The notes: generated by a model from the sequence alone, not told the origin. DNA of 64,000 nucleotides from Chryseomonas sp014190935 (GCF_014190935.1 NZ_JACHVV010000003.1:1-64000); one strand, 5' to 3'. Shown: positions 27,617 to 37,015, counted from the first letter of the stretch. Numbers and translations are program-made.

Positions 27617-28945
27617 ATGCCCCTGAGCGCGCCCTATCCCTTGCGTACCCTGGCCCTGACCCTGGCCGCCGCGACCCTGCTCGGCTGCGGCGAGACTGCA
27701 CGACTGCAGCGCGAAGCCGGGTATGGTCCGACCCCGACCTTGCCGGAGCCCCACAAGACCCTGCTGCCGACCATCAACGTGGCGCCAGCGATCGGTTGGC
27801 CCGAGGGCGGCAAGCCCACCGCCGCACCCGGCACCCAGGTCCAGGCCTTCGCCCGCGGCCTGGACCATCCGCGTTGGCTCTATGTGCTGCCCAATGGCGA
27901 TGTGCTGGTGGCGGAAAGCAATGCGCCCAAGCGCGATGATTTTCCCGGCATCAAGAACTGGATCGCCGGCCTGTTCATGAAGAAGGCCGGTGCCGGGGTG
28001 CCCAGCGCCGACCGCATCACCCTGCTGCGCGATGCCGACGGCGATGGCGTCGCCGAGACCCGCAGCGTCTTCGCCGAGCAGTTGCATTCGCCCTTTGGCA
28101 TGGCGCTGGTGGGCGAGGACTTCTATGTCGCCAACGCCGACGCCCTGGTGCGCTTCACCTATCGTTCCGGCGCCACCCGCCTGGAAGGCCCGGGCACCCG
28201 GATCACCGACCTGCCGGCCGGCATCAATCACCACTGGACCAAGAACGTCATCGCCAGTCGCGACGGCAAGAAGCTCTATCTCACCGTGGGCTCCAACAGC
28301 AACGTCGGCGAAAACGGCCTGGACATCGAGGAAGGCCGCGCCGCCATCTGGGAGCTGGACCGCGCCAGTGGCCAGAAGCGCCTGTTCGCCACCGGCCTGC
28401 GCAATCCCAATGGGCTGGACTGGGAGCCCAGCACCGGCAAACTGTGGACGGTGGTCAACGAGCGCGACGAGATCGGCAGCGACCTGGTGCCCGACTACGC
28501 CACCTCGGTGCAGGACGGCGGCTTCTATGGCTGGCCCTACAGCTACTGGGGCAAGACCGTGGATAGCCGGGTGCAATCACCCCGTCCGGATCTGGTGGCC
28601 AGGGCCCTGACCCCCGACTACGCCCTGGGCACCCATACCGCCTCTCTGGGCCTCGCCTTCGCGAGCGCCGACAGCCAGTTGCCGACGGCTTTCCGCCAGG
28701 GGCTGTTCGTCGGCCAGCACGGCTCCTGGAATCGCGATCCCAAGAGCGGCTACAAGGTCATCTTCGTGCCCTTCCAGGACGGCAAGCCCAGCGGCCCGCC
28801 GCGGGACCTGCTGACCGGTTTCCTCAATGGCAAGGAAGAGGCCCAGGGACGGCCGGTCGGGGTGGTCAACGATGGCCGCGGCGGCCTGCTGGTGGCCGAC
28901 GATGTCGGCAACACCGTCTGGCGGGTCAGCGCCCAGCGCCCCTAG
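27617..28945 (+). CDS. Sorbosone/glucose dehydrogenase-like beta-propeller lipoprotein
   Basis: The 442-residue protein has a lipoprotein signal with lipobox LLGC (C24). The mature part is a six-bladed beta-propeller of the GSDH/L-sorbosone dehydrogenase family: GLDHPRWLYVLPNGDVLVAE, LFATGLRNPNGLDW, YGWPYSYWG and FVGQHGSWNR. Related enzymes use PQQ to oxidise sugars or aldoses in the periplasm; whether this member binds PQQ is not shown. It is divergent from the GH5 gene, so the two may act on released sugars, which is inference. Confidence 0.85.
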   Translation: MPLSAPYPLRTLALTLAAATLLGCGETARLQREAGYGPTPTLPEPHKTLLPTINVAPAIGWPEGGKPTAAPGTQVQAFARGLDHPRWLYVLPNGDVLVAESNAPKRDDFPGIKNWIAGLFMKKAGAGVPSADRITLLRDADGDGVAETRSVFAEQLHSPFGMALVGEDFYVANADALVRFTYRSGATRLEGPGTRITDLPAGINHHWTKNVIASRDGKKLYLTVGSNSNVGENGLDIEEGRAAIWELDRASGQKRLFATGLRNPNGLDWEPSTGKLWTVVNERDEIGSDLVPDYATSVQDGGFYGWPYSYWGKTVDSRVQSPRPDLVARALTPDYALGTHTASLGLAFASADSQLPTAFRQGLFVGQHGSWNRDPKSGYKVIFVPFQDGKPSGPPRDLLTGFLNGKEEAQGRPVGVVNDGRGGLLVADDVGNTVWRVSAQRP

Positions 28946-28951
28946 AGGTTG

Positions 28952-28966
28952 TTAATCCGCCCTTAA
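28952..28966 (+). promoter_or_regulatory. TTAA-N7-TTAA direct repeat upstream of response regulator
   Basis: Two TTAA half-sites with an 11-bp start-to-start spacing lie about 105 bp before the regulator start. This is the spacing used by PmrA/QseB/PhoP-type regulators and suggests autoregulation. Confidence 0.5.
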
Positions 28967-29070
28967 GCGCCTTCGCCTAGGCTGAAGGCTGACCATCCCG
29001 GGGGATGGTCACCGCTCTTGCCGAGGCCGGCCCGGAGCGGTACAACCGCTCCACCGCCTGGGAAAATCCG

Positions 29071-29745
29071 ATGAGAATACTGCTGGCCGAAGACGACATG
29101 CTGCTGGGCGACGGCATCCGCGCCGGCCTGGCCCTGGAAGGCGACACCGTCGACTGGGTGACCGATGGCCAGGCCGCCCAGGCTGCGCTGGAAACCGATC
29201 CCTTCGATCTGGTGGTGCTCGACATCGGCCTGCCCCGCCGCTCGGGACTCGAGGTCCTGGCCGCCCTGCGCAAGCGCGGCGACGCCACCCCGGTGCTGAT
29301 CCTCACCGCCCGCGACAAGGTCACCGACCGGGTCACCGGCCTCGACACCGGCGCCGACGACTACCTGACCAAGCCCTTCGATCTGGACGAACTGCTCGCC
29401 CGGGTGCGCGCCCTCACCCGGCGCAGCGCCGGCCGGGCGCTGCCGCAACTGGAACACAACGAGCTGCGGGTCGATCCGGCCACCCACCGGGTGACCCTGG
29501 CCGGTCAGCCGGTCGAACTGGCACCGCGCGAATACGCCCTGCTGCGCCTGCTGCTGGAAAACATGGGCAAGGTGCTCTCGCGCAACCGCCTGGAACAGGC
29601 GCTCTATGGCTGGGACGGCGACGTCGAGAGCAATGCCATCGAGGTCCATATCCATCACCTCAGACGCAAGCTCGGCAGCAGCCTGATCCGCACCGTGCGC
29701 GGCATCGGCTATGGCATCGACCAGCCCGAGCGGCCGGCCCCATGA
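29071..29745 (+). CDS. PmrA/QseB-type response regulator
   Basis: The 224-residue OmpR-family regulator starts MRILLAEDDMLLGDGIRAGL. The receiver has acidic pocket D8-D9, phospho-acceptor D51 (LVVLDIGLP) and K in YLTKPFDLDEL. The winged helix includes APREYALLRLLLENMGKVLSR and EVHIHHLRRKLG. Its stop overlaps the kinase start by ATGA. Relatives control lipid A modification, polymyxin resistance or motility; which applies is unknown. Confidence 0.92.
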   Translation: MRILLAEDDMLLGDGIRAGLALEGDTVDWVTDGQAAQAALETDPFDLVVLDIGLPRRSGLEVLAALRKRGDATPVLILTARDKVTDRVTGLDTGADDYLTKPFDLDELLARVRALTRRSAGRALPQLEHNELRVDPATHRVTLAGQPVELAPREYALLRLLLENMGKVLSRNRLEQALYGWDGDVESNAIEVHIHHLRRKLGSSLIRTVRGIGYGIDQPERPAP

Positions 29746-31118
29746 CCGACGGCCCGGCCGTCTCGCTGCGGCGGCGTCTGCTGACGCTGCTGCTGTGTGG
29801 CATCTTCGCCTGCTGGCTGATCGCCGCGCTGGTGACCTACCAGCTGGTGCTGCGCCAGGTGAATCGCCTGGCGGACGAAGACATGCTCGACTTCGGCTCG
29901 GCCGCCCTGCACCTGGCCACCCTCAGCGAGGGCGGCGACCACAGCCTGCCGCCCGCGGCGCGCGCCCTGGAGCGCAGCCGCACGGCCATCGCCGACCTGC
30001 CGCTGTTCAAGCGCCGCAACGCCCTGGGCTATCTGCTGCAGGCCGGTGACCAGCGCCTCGGCACCCCCGCGCCACCCGCTGGCCTTGCCGACCAGCCGCC
30101 CGGCTTCAGCAGTCTGCTGGCCGAGGGGCAGCACTGGCGCGTGCTGCGCCTGAGCAGCGGCGAAGGGCGCATCTGGATCTACGAGAACCTGGCCGATCGC
30201 CGCGGCGCCACCAACCTGCTGCTGCTCGGCTCGCTGTTTCCCCTGGCGCTGGCCCTGCCGGTGCTGGCCGCACTCATCTGGTTCGGCGTCACCCGCGGTC
30301 TCGAACCCCTGCGCCAGCTGGCCGCGCAGATCAAGCAGCGCTCCGCCCAGCGCCTGGAGCCCCTGGCGCTGAATCGGGTGCCCCTGGAAGCCGCGGTCCT
30401 GGTCGAGGAGATCAACGCCCTGCTGCAACGCCTGGACGGCGCCCTGGAAGCCGAGCGGCGCCTGACCAGCGACGCCGCCCACGAGATCCGCACGCCCCTC
30501 GCCAGCCTGCTGACCCACACCCAGGTCGCCCTGAGATCCAGCGATCCCCAGGCCCACGCCCGCGGCCTGGTGCAGGTGCGCCGCAGTGCCGAACGCATCA
30601 GCCAGCTGATGGAGCAGATCCTGCTCCTGGCCCGGCTGGACAGTGGTGCCCTGCAGGAGCAGTTCGTCCCGGTTCATCTGGGCCGGTTGGCGGCGGATAC
30701 CCTGTCGGAACTCGCGCCCCTGGCCATCGAGAAGAACATCGACCTGGTGCTGGAGGATCAGGAGGTCAAGTTGTCCGGCATTCCCACCTGGCTGAGCGTG
30801 CTGCTCACCAACCTGGTGGGCAACGCCATCCGCTACACCCCCAACGGTGGCCAGGTCCTGGTGCGGGTCGTCGAGGACGTGCCCGGCCGGGTACGCATCG
30901 ATGTCTGCGACAGCGGCCCCGGGGTCAGTCCGGAAGAGCGGGCGGTGATCTTCACCCGTTTCTACCGCAGCGAGAGTGCCGGCCAGAACGTCGGCAGCGG
31001 CCTGGGTCTGCCCATCGTCAAACGTATCGTCGAAATCCATGGCGGCAGCCTGCACCTGGGCGAAGGCCTGCAAGGACGCGGGCTGGGGGTGTACGTCGAG
31101 CTGCCCGGACTGGCCTGA
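29742..31118 (+). CDS. PmrB/QseC-type sensor histidine kinase
   Basis: The 458-residue inner-membrane kinase has membrane segments at about 12-35 and 158-182, a periplasmic domain of about 120 residues, a HAMP linker, HisKA with H247 (SDAAHEIRTPLASL), and HATPase motifs NAIRYTPNGG, DSGPGV and GSGLGLPIVKRI. The periplasmic part lacks the ExxE iron-binding motif seen in classical PmrB, so the signal may differ. It is coupled to the upstream regulator by a 4-bp overlap. Confidence 0.92.
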   Translation: MTDGPAVSLRRRLLTLLLCGIFACWLIAALVTYQLVLRQVNRLADEDMLDFGSAALHLATLSEGGDHSLPPAARALERSRTAIADLPLFKRRNALGYLLQAGDQRLGTPAPPAGLADQPPGFSSLLAEGQHWRVLRLSSGEGRIWIYENLADRRGATNLLLLGSLFPLALALPVLAALIWFGVTRGLEPLRQLAAQIKQRSAQRLEPLALNRVPLEAAVLVEEINALLQRLDGALEAERRLTSDAAHEIRTPLASLLTHTQVALRSSDPQAHARGLVQVRRSAERISQLMEQILLLARLDSGALQEQFVPVHLGRLAADTLSELAPLAIEKNIDLVLEDQEVKLSGIPTWLSVLLTNLVGNAIRYTPNGGQVLVRVVEDVPGRVRIDVCDSGPGVSPEERAVIFTRFYRSESAGQNVGSGLGLPIVKRIVEIHGGSLHLGEGLQGRGLGVYVELPGLA

Positions 31119-31226
31119 TCCGGCCGGCTACGACCAAGGCCATCTTTTATCCGGGCCGGCCTAGGGCTTACAGTGCAGGGATTCGCCACAGGCGAATGCA
31201 GTCCTGCATTCTGGAGAGCCCGGCCC

Positions 31227-31841
31227 ATGTCCATGATCCTGTACCACACTCCCGCCTCGCCCTTCGGTCGCAAAGTCGTGGTGATGCTCCACGAGACGGA
31301 CCTGATCGAGCAGGTGGAAGTGGAAATCGTCCAGCAGACGCCGCTCAATCCCAACCGCGATGTCCTCGATACCAATCCGGCCGGCAAGATTCCCGCCCTG
31401 CGCCTGGCCGATGGCACCTGCCTGCACGACAGTCGCGTCATCCTCGACTACCTGGACACCCTGCACGAGCGCACCCCGCTGATCCCGCGCCAGGGTCCGG
31501 AGCGCTGGCGCCGCCTGACCCTGGCCTCGCTGTGCGACGCCATGATGGAAGCCGCGGTGCAGATCCGCTACGAGAGCTTCATGCGCCCGCCGGGCATGCA
31601 GTGGAAGCTCTGGCTGGACAACCAGCAGGAAAAGATCGCCCGGGCGCTGGACTACTTCGAGCGCGAGGCCATCGCCGAGCTGGACGGCGAATTCGACGTG
31701 GCCTGCCTGGGCATGGCCTGCCTGCTGGGCTATCTGGACTTCCGCATCCCCACCTTCGCCTGGCGCAGCGACTGCCCGCGCATCGCCGCCTGGTACGCCC
31801 GTACCGGCGAGCGTCCCTCGCTGCAGACGACCCGCCCCTGA
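31227..31841 (+). CDS. Glutathione S-transferase family protein
   Basis: The 204-residue protein has an N-terminal thioredoxin-like GST domain (MILYHTPASPFGRKVVVMLH, NPAGKIPALRLADG, DSRVILDYLD) and a C-terminal all-helical domain. The start at 31227 has GGAGAG 8 bases upstream; the longer frame from 31173 lacks one. The serine in TPASPFGRK is the likely glutathione-activating residue. Substrate unknown. Confidence 0.9.
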   Translation: MSMILYHTPASPFGRKVVVMLHETDLIEQVEVEIVQQTPLNPNRDVLDTNPAGKIPALRLADGTCLHDSRVILDYLDTLHERTPLIPRQGPERWRRLTLASLCDAMMEAAVQIRYESFMRPPGMQWKLWLDNQQEKIARALDYFEREAIAELDGEFDVACLGMACLLGYLDFRIPTFAWRSDCPRIAAWYARTGERPSLQTTRP

Positions 31842-31848
31842 GCCGGCG

Positions 31849-33117
31849 CTAGGCCTGCTGCCAGAGCCGCTCCAGATTGCGGAAACCCCACTCCTCCGGA
31901 TCCTCCCGCCGCACGATGCGCTCATCGGCGGGCGGCCGGGCGAGATCCAGCAGCCGCTGCGGCAGCGGCGTACGCGATCGGGCGGAAAAGAACACCCGCA
32001 CCTGCGGGGTCAGCAGGCTGTCCGGGTGCTGCTCGACCACCACCGCCAGCTGCTCGTTGCTCAGCCGCACCAGGGAGCCGATCGGATAGATGCCCAGCGT
32101 CTTGACGAAGGCCTGGAACACCCGGGGATCGAAATGCCCCTTCCACTCCGTCATGCGCCGGATCGCTTCGGCGGGACTCCAGGCGGTCTTGTAGGGCCGG
32201 GTCGAGGAGATGGCGTCGTAGACGTCGCAGACCGCGGCGATGCGCGACAGCAGACTGATCCGGGTACCGGCCAGGCCATGGGGATAGCCGCTGCCATCGA
32301 ATTTCTCGTGATGGTGCAGGCAGACGTCGATGACCTCCGCGGTCGCGCCCCACTGCCGCAGCAGGGCGACGCCCTCCGCGGGGTGCCGCTGCATCACGGC
32401 GAACTCCGCCTCGGTCAGCTTGCCCGGTTTGTTGAGCACCTCGAGCGGGGTGCGCATCTTGCCCACGTCGTGCAGCAGGCCAGCCTGGCCGGCCAGTTGC
32501 ACCTGGTCCGCCGACAGCTCCATCTGCCGTGCCACCGCCGTCATCAGGGCGCAGACCGACACGGAATGGATGTAGGTATACTCGTCGGCCGTGCGCAGTC
32601 GCGTCAGGCTGATCAGCGCCGTGGGATGCCGCAGCACCGACGCCGAGATCTGCTCGACCACGGTCGCCACCTCGCTCAGCTCGATGGCCTGGCCCAGGCG
32701 CACGTCCTGGAACAGCCGCGCCACCTCCTGCTTGGCGTGGGCGCTCACCGCGGAAGCCTGAGCCATTTCCTGCGGACAGCTCAAGGCGGCGCCCGGCGCG
32801 GTGCCGGCAGCTGGAGCTGGAGCTGGAACCGGGACCGCGACCGGGGGCACCTCGGCGGCAATGGCCGGCGCGGCGACGGACTCGGGAAGCAGCACCGGAT
32901 CCACCGCGGGCGAGCACGCGGCCTGTGGCGGACAATCCAGGCCCTTGGCGATATCGATCCACACCGCGGTCACGGCGCTGTCCTGGATCTTCTGCAGGTC
33001 GCGCGATTCCTGGAGCAGGAAGCGCGCCTTCCAGAACGGATGGTCGATCCAGCTGCCTTCGAATCTGTGGATGTACATGCCGAGGCAGACCTCGGCACTG
33101 GTAACCTTCTTGAGCAT
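31849..33117 (-). CDS. HD-GYP domain protein (putative c-di-GMP phosphodiesterase)
   Basis: The 422-residue protein has an N-terminal DUF3391-like domain (VCLGMYIHRFEGSWIDHPFW), a Pro/Ala-rich linker (about 70-112) and an HD-GYP domain with H216-D217 (LLHDVGKMRTP), H269-H270 (LHHHEKFDGSGYP) and the GYP of residues 277-279. The canonical motif is intact, so c-di-GMP hydrolysis is expected. The start at 33117 (MLKKVTSAEV) fits the family; the frame can extend to 33804 but that part is the shadow of the acyltransferase gene. It is divergent from the acyltransferase with 105 bp between. Confidence 0.9.
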   Translation of the reverse strand: MLKKVTSAEVCLGMYIHRFEGSWIDHPFWKARFLLQESRDLQKIQDSAVTAVWIDIAKGLDCPPQAACSPAVDPVLLPESVAAPAIAAEVPPVAVPVPAPAPAAGTAPGAALSCPQEMAQASAVSAHAKQEVARLFQDVRLGQAIELSEVATVVEQISASVLRHPTALISLTRLRTADEYTYIHSVSVCALMTAVARQMELSADQVQLAGQAGLLHDVGKMRTPLEVLNKPGKLTEAEFAVMQRHPAEGVALLRQWGATAEVIDVCLHHHEKFDGSGYPHGLAGTRISLLSRIAAVCDVYDAISSTRPYKTAWSPAEAIRRMTEWKGHFDPRVFQAFVKTLGIYPIGSLVRLSNEQLAVVVEQHPDSLLTPQVRVFFSARSRTPLPQRLLDLARPPADERIVRREDPEEWGFRNLERLWQQA

Positions 33118-33222
33118 GGCGTTCACTTCGCAACTGATCGGCAGCAGCCATCCAGAGCGGATGATCGCAAAATGCCATGTCACGCTAAAGACTATCGCCC
33201 CAAGTTCTAGACGAGAGAATCC

Positions 33223-34110
33223 ATGCACCTCCTGACCGGTATCACCGTCTCCGCGCTGCTCCTGCTGAACACCCTGGTCATGATCGGTCCGCTGCTGGCA
33301 TTCGCCCTGATCAAGCTGCTGCCCAGCGTCGCCCTGCGCGACGTCTGCTCCCGGGTGGTCACCGCCATCGCCGAGACCTGGGCCGAGATCAACAAGGTCA
33401 TCTTCGCCCGCCTCACCCCCACCGTCTGGGACATCCGCGGCTCCGAGGTGCTCAACCGTGACAGCTCCTACCTGGTCATCTGCAACCACCAGTCCTGGGT
33501 CGATATCCCCGCGCTCATCGAGACCTTCAACGGCAATGTGCCCTACTTCAAGTTCTTCCTGAAGAAGGAGCTCATCTGGGTGCCCTTCCTGGGGCTCGCC
33601 TGGTGGGCGCTGGACTACCCCTTCATGAAGAGATACACCCGCGCCCAGCTGGCCCGTCGCCCGGAGCTCAAGGGCGCGGACCTGGCCATCACCCGCCGCG
33701 CCTGCGAGAAATTCCGCCGCCAGCCAGTGACCATCGTCAATTACCTGGAAGGCACGCGCTTCACCGCCGCCAAGCATGCCGAGCAGCACTCGCCCTATCG
33801 CCACCTGCTCAAGCCCAAGGCCGGCGGCATGGCCTTCGTCCTCGCCGCCATGGGCGAGCAGCTGGATACCCTGCTGGATGTCACCCTAGTCTATCCGGAC
33901 GGTCGCGTGCCCGGCTTCTGGGACCTGCTCTGCGGACGCGTCAAACGCGTTATCATCGATATTCGCGCGCGACCTCTGGATCCGGCGCGCTGGGCGGGTG
34001 ACTACAGCGAAGACGCGGAATTTCGCGCAGGCTTCCAGCAGTGGGTCAGCACGCTCTGGGCGGAGAAGGACCAGCGGATCGAGGCGCTGCTAGATTCCCG
34101 CTCGCGCTGA
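33223..34110 (+). CDS. YihG-like 1-acyl-glycerol-phosphate acyltransferase
   Basis: The 295-residue membrane-associated protein has a hydrophobic N-terminus (about 5-30) and PlsC-family motifs: NHQSWVDI (the HX4D catalytic pair), the block PFMKRYTR and YLEGTRF. It resembles E. coli YihG, a phosphatidic-acid forming acyltransferase of the LPLAT superfamily. Acyl donor and acceptor are not determined by the sequence. Confidence 0.9.
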   Translation: MHLLTGITVSALLLLNTLVMIGPLLAFALIKLLPSVALRDVCSRVVTAIAETWAEINKVIFARLTPTVWDIRGSEVLNRDSSYLVICNHQSWVDIPALIETFNGNVPYFKFFLKKELIWVPFLGLAWWALDYPFMKRYTRAQLARRPELKGADLAITRRACEKFRRQPVTIVNYLEGTRFTAAKHAEQHSPYRHLLKPKAGGMAFVLAAMGEQLDTLLDVTLVYPDGRVPGFWDLLCGRVKRVIIDIRARPLDPARWAGDYSEDAEFRAGFQQWVSTLWAEKDQRIEALLDSRSR

Positions 34111-34181
34111 TCGAGCGGGGCACCCTGCCGCGTGCAGACAGTCAGAGAGCGGGTAGTCGGCTGTCTCGACAAGGATCTCTC

Positions 34182-35615
34182 ATGCCCACCCCGACGCTGG
34201 ATACCACCACGACCCGCTGGCTTCCCTGGCTGATCGCCGTCGCCTTCTTCATGCAGTCGCTGGACGCGACCATCGTCAACACCGCCCTGCCGCGCATGGC
34301 CGCCGACCTCGGCGAGAATCCGCTGCGCATGCAGGGGGTGGTGATCGCCTACCTGCTCACCGTCGCGCTGCTGATTCCAGCCTCGGGCTGGATCTCCGAT
34401 CGCTTCGGCAGTCGTCGCGTCTTCTTCACCGCCATCGCCCTCTTCACCTTTGGCTCGCTGCTCTGCGCCCTGGCGCCCAGCCTCAACCTGCTGATCGCCG
34501 CCCGGGTCATCCAGGGACTCGGGGGTTCGCTGATGCTGCCGGTGGGGCGCCTGGTGATCCTGCGCGTCTATCCGCGCAGCGAACTGGTGCGCATCCTCAG
34601 CTTCATCACCATTCCCGGCCTGATCGGTCCCCTGGCAGGCCCGGCACTGGGCGGCTGGCTGGTGGAAGCCGTGTCCTGGCACTGGATCTTCCTGATCAAC
34701 CTGCCGGTGGGCATCCTCGGCTGCCTGGCCACCCGCCGCCTGCTGCCGGATCTGCGCAGTCCCCTCCCGCAACGCTTCGACGGCCTGGGCTTCCTGCTCT
34801 TCGGTACCTCCATGATCCTCATCAGCATCGCCCTGGAAGGCCTCGGCGAACTGCACCTGCCCCATGTGCGGGTGGTGCTGCTGCTGATGGGCGGCATGGC
34901 CTGCATGGTCGCCTACTGGCTGCGCGCCCTGCACCACGACCAGCCGCTGTTTTCCGCCGAGCTGTTTCGCATCCGCAGCTTCGCGGTGGGCATCTTCGGC
35001 AATCTCTTCGCCCGCCTCGGCAGCGGCGCCCTGCCCTTTCTCATCCCGCTGCTGTTCCAGGTGGGCCTCGGCTATTCGCCGACCCAGGCCGGGCTGCTGA
35101 TGATGCCCCTGGCGCTATCGGCGATGCTGGCCAAGCCCATCGCCGGTCCGCTGATCGGGCGGCTCGGCTATCGACGGCTGCTGGTGGGCAACACCCTGCT
35201 GCTGGGTTGCCTGATCGCCAGTCTCGCCCTGATCGGCCCCGCTACGCCCTTCGTCTGGCTGCTGATCCACCTGGGGATCCTGGGCGCGGTGAATTCCATG
35301 CAGTTCACCGCCATGAACACCATCACCCTCATCGACCTGCACGACCAGCAGGCGGCCAGCGGCAACAGCCTGCTGTCGGTGGTGATGCAACTGGCCATGA
35401 GCTTTGGCGTCGCCTGCGCCGCCGCCTTGCTGGGCGGTTTCCAGGACGACTATGGGGACACCGAGGTGCTGTCCGCCTTTCGCGCGACCTTTCTCAGCGT
35501 CGGCGCCCTGTCGATGCTGGCGGCGGCGATCTTCCTGCAGGCCTCGCGGGAAACCGGCCGGCGGATCAAGCCGCTGGCGGCCGAGCCGGAAAAGAGCGCG
35601 CAGAACGTGGAGTGA
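34182..35615 (+). CDS. mdtD: MFS drug exporter, DHA2 family (MdtD-like)
   Basis: The 477-residue protein starts MPTPTLDTTTTRWLPWLIAV (AAGGA about 6 bases upstream) and has about 14 membrane segments. DHA2 marks are SLDATIVNTALPRMA in the first segment, the A-motif GWISDRFGSRRVF after the second, and PVGRLVILRVYPRSELVR. The size and N-terminal motif fit MdtD. The natural substrate is unknown. It is followed by a strong terminator shared with the cold-shock gene. Confidence 0.85.
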   Translation: MPTPTLDTTTTRWLPWLIAVAFFMQSLDATIVNTALPRMAADLGENPLRMQGVVIAYLLTVALLIPASGWISDRFGSRRVFFTAIALFTFGSLLCALAPSLNLLIAARVIQGLGGSLMLPVGRLVILRVYPRSELVRILSFITIPGLIGPLAGPALGGWLVEAVSWHWIFLINLPVGILGCLATRRLLPDLRSPLPQRFDGLGFLLFGTSMILISIALEGLGELHLPHVRVVLLLMGGMACMVAYWLRALHHDQPLFSAELFRIRSFAVGIFGNLFARLGSGALPFLIPLLFQVGLGYSPTQAGLLMMPLALSAMLAKPIAGPLIGRLGYRRLLVGNTLLLGCLIASLALIGPATPFVWLLIHLGILGAVNSMQFTAMNTITLIDLHDQQAASGNSLLSVVMQLAMSFGVACAAALLGGFQDDYGDTEVLSAFRATFLSVGALSMLAAAIFLQASRETGRRIKPLAAEPEKSAQNVE

Positions 35616-35647
35616 GGCGGCCGGCCGCGCCGCTCAAACCGGCAGAA

Positions 35648-35680
35648 ACGAAAAACCCCGGCCTGGCCGGGGTTTTTCGT
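35648..35680. terminator. Bidirectional terminator between mdtD and the cold-shock gene
   Basis: A perfect 14-bp stem ACGAAAAACCCCGG/CCGGGGTTTTTCGT lies between convergent genes and gives T-rich ends on both strands. Confidence 0.93.
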
Positions 35681-35702
35681 GAGCTTCGGGCGACGTCAGG
35701 TG

Positions 35703-35912
35703 TCAGACAACCTGTACGCGCTCTGCCTGCATGCCCTTCTGGCCTTGCACGACTTCGAAGCTGACCTTCTGGCCTTCAGCCAGGGTCTTGAAACCAGTGC
35801 CTTCGATGGCGCGGAAGTGCACGAACACGTCCGGACCGCTCTCGGGAGTGATGAAGCCATAGCCTTTGGTTTCGTTGAACCACTTGACGGTACCGTTCTG
35901 ACGATTCGACAT
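35703..35912 (-). CDS. Cold-shock domain protein (CspA family)
   Basis: The 69-residue protein starts MSNRQNGTVKWFNETKGYGF with RNP1 (KGYGFITP) and RNP2 (VFVHF). It binds single-stranded RNA or DNA and melts secondary structure. AAGGAG precedes the ATG by 11 bases. An in-frame extension to 36017 has no support. The large gap upstream could hold a long 5' leader, as in other cold-shock genes. Confidence 0.96.
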   Translation of the reverse strand: MSNRQNGTVKWFNETKGYGFITPESGPDVFVHFRAIEGTGFKTLAEGQKVSFEVVQGQKGMQAERVQVV

Positions 35913-36322
35913 GACGGGTGTTGCTCCTTGGAATAACGAGTTTGTTATTGACACTGGCTGGCGCGGTAATGCGTTGCATTGACCAGACGCCCGGTACTGA
36001 GTTGCAAGGAGTAACAAGAATCGAGCAGCAAGGGGTGGACGAAGAGCCTACCGCCTCAGGTCACGATCGACGGCGACCCAAGCAAACACAGTTCTCGAAC
36101 TCTACGCCATATTTTTCTGGAAAGCGATTACCCTCCGGAGGGCGAAATCCTTTTTGACAAGGGCTGTTTTGTCACGCCGTGCAAGGTACTGTCGAGGCGG
36201 TTTTCGACTACCCGGACAGCCCTGCAAAACCGCAGCCAGACTGCTTCGCCGCCGTCTGCCGCCTCTGTCGAAGGGCCTCTGGCCCGTGGCTCCACCCTGA
36301 AATCCCCCTGCAAGGAATACCG
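35913..36322. other. 410-bp intergenic region between cspA-like gene and HAD gene
   Basis: The genes are divergent. The AT-richer half near the cold-shock gene (35913-36130) may be its leader and promoter. A perfect 12-bp palindrome CCCTCCGGAGGG lies at 36131-36142. TTGACA at 36154-36159 could be a -35 box for the HAD gene, but no good -10 follows at 17 bp. No gene is seen. Confidence 0.45.
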
Positions 36323-37015
36323 ATGAACGTCACCCCTGTGGAACTGCTGATCAGCGATTGCGACGGCGTGCTGGTCGACAGTGAAATCCTCGCCGAACGG
36401 GTCGTCCTCGACGGCCTGGCCGCCCATGCACCGCGCGCCGAACTCGAGGCCCTGCTGCACGGCACCTTCGGCCTGACCACCCGGGATATCTTCGCCCTGG
36501 TCGAACAGCGCTTCGGCATCACCCTGCCGCCAGCGCTGTTCAGCGACCTGCGCGCCCAGGCGGAAACGCTGATCGCCACCAGCGTCGAGCCCATTCCCGG
36601 GGTGAAGCGTGCCCTGGAAAGCATCGACCTGCCGCTGGCGGTCGCCTCCAACAGCCTCAGGCACAGCGTCGAATCCTCGGTCCGCCGGGCCGATCTGGTG
36701 GCGCGGGTAGCGGGCCACATCTTCAGCGCCGACATGGTGGCCCGGCCCAAGCCGGCCCCCGATGTCTATCTGCTCGCAGCCAGGACCCTGGGCGTCGCGC
36801 CGGAGCGCTGCCTGGTGATCGAAGACAGCGCCACCGGCGCGCGCGCGGCGCTGGCCGCCGGCATGCGCGTCATCGGCTTCACCGGTGCCAGCCATATTCC
36901 GCCGAGCCATGGCGAGACCCTGAGCGCCCTGGGCGTGACCGCGCTGATCGCCCATATGGACGAACTGCCCGCGACCGTCGCCCGTCTCCGCGCCGCCGCC
37001 AGCGGCGGGCAATAA
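36323..37015 (+). CDS. HAD-family phosphatase (beta-phosphoglucomutase-like)
   Basis: The 230-residue protein has HAD motif I with nucleophile D12 and acid/base D14 (LISDCDGVLVDSE), motif II VASNS, motif III KPAPD and motif IV VIEDSATGARAAL. The helical cap of subfamily IA (about 20-90) is present. Relatives dephosphorylate sugar phosphates (YieH or YniC-like); the substrate is not readable. AAGGAA sits 5 bases before the ATG. It converges with the SAF-domain oxidoreductase. Confidence 0.9.
   Translation: MNVTPVELLISDCDGVLVDSEILAERVVLDGLAAHAPRAELEALLHGTFGLTTRDIFALVEQRFGITLPPALFSDLRAQAETLIATSVEPIPGVKRALESIDLPLAVASNSLRHSVESSVRRADLVARVAGHIFSADMVARPKPAPDVYLLAARTLGVAPERCLVIEDSATGARAALAAGMRVIGFTGASHIPPSHGETLSALGVTALIAHMDELPATVARLRAAASGGQ

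Noticed and set aside
33118..33804. N-terminal extension of the HD-GYP protein
   Set aside because: It is the antisense frame of the acyltransferase gene; the family start MLKKVTSAEV at 33117 fits better.
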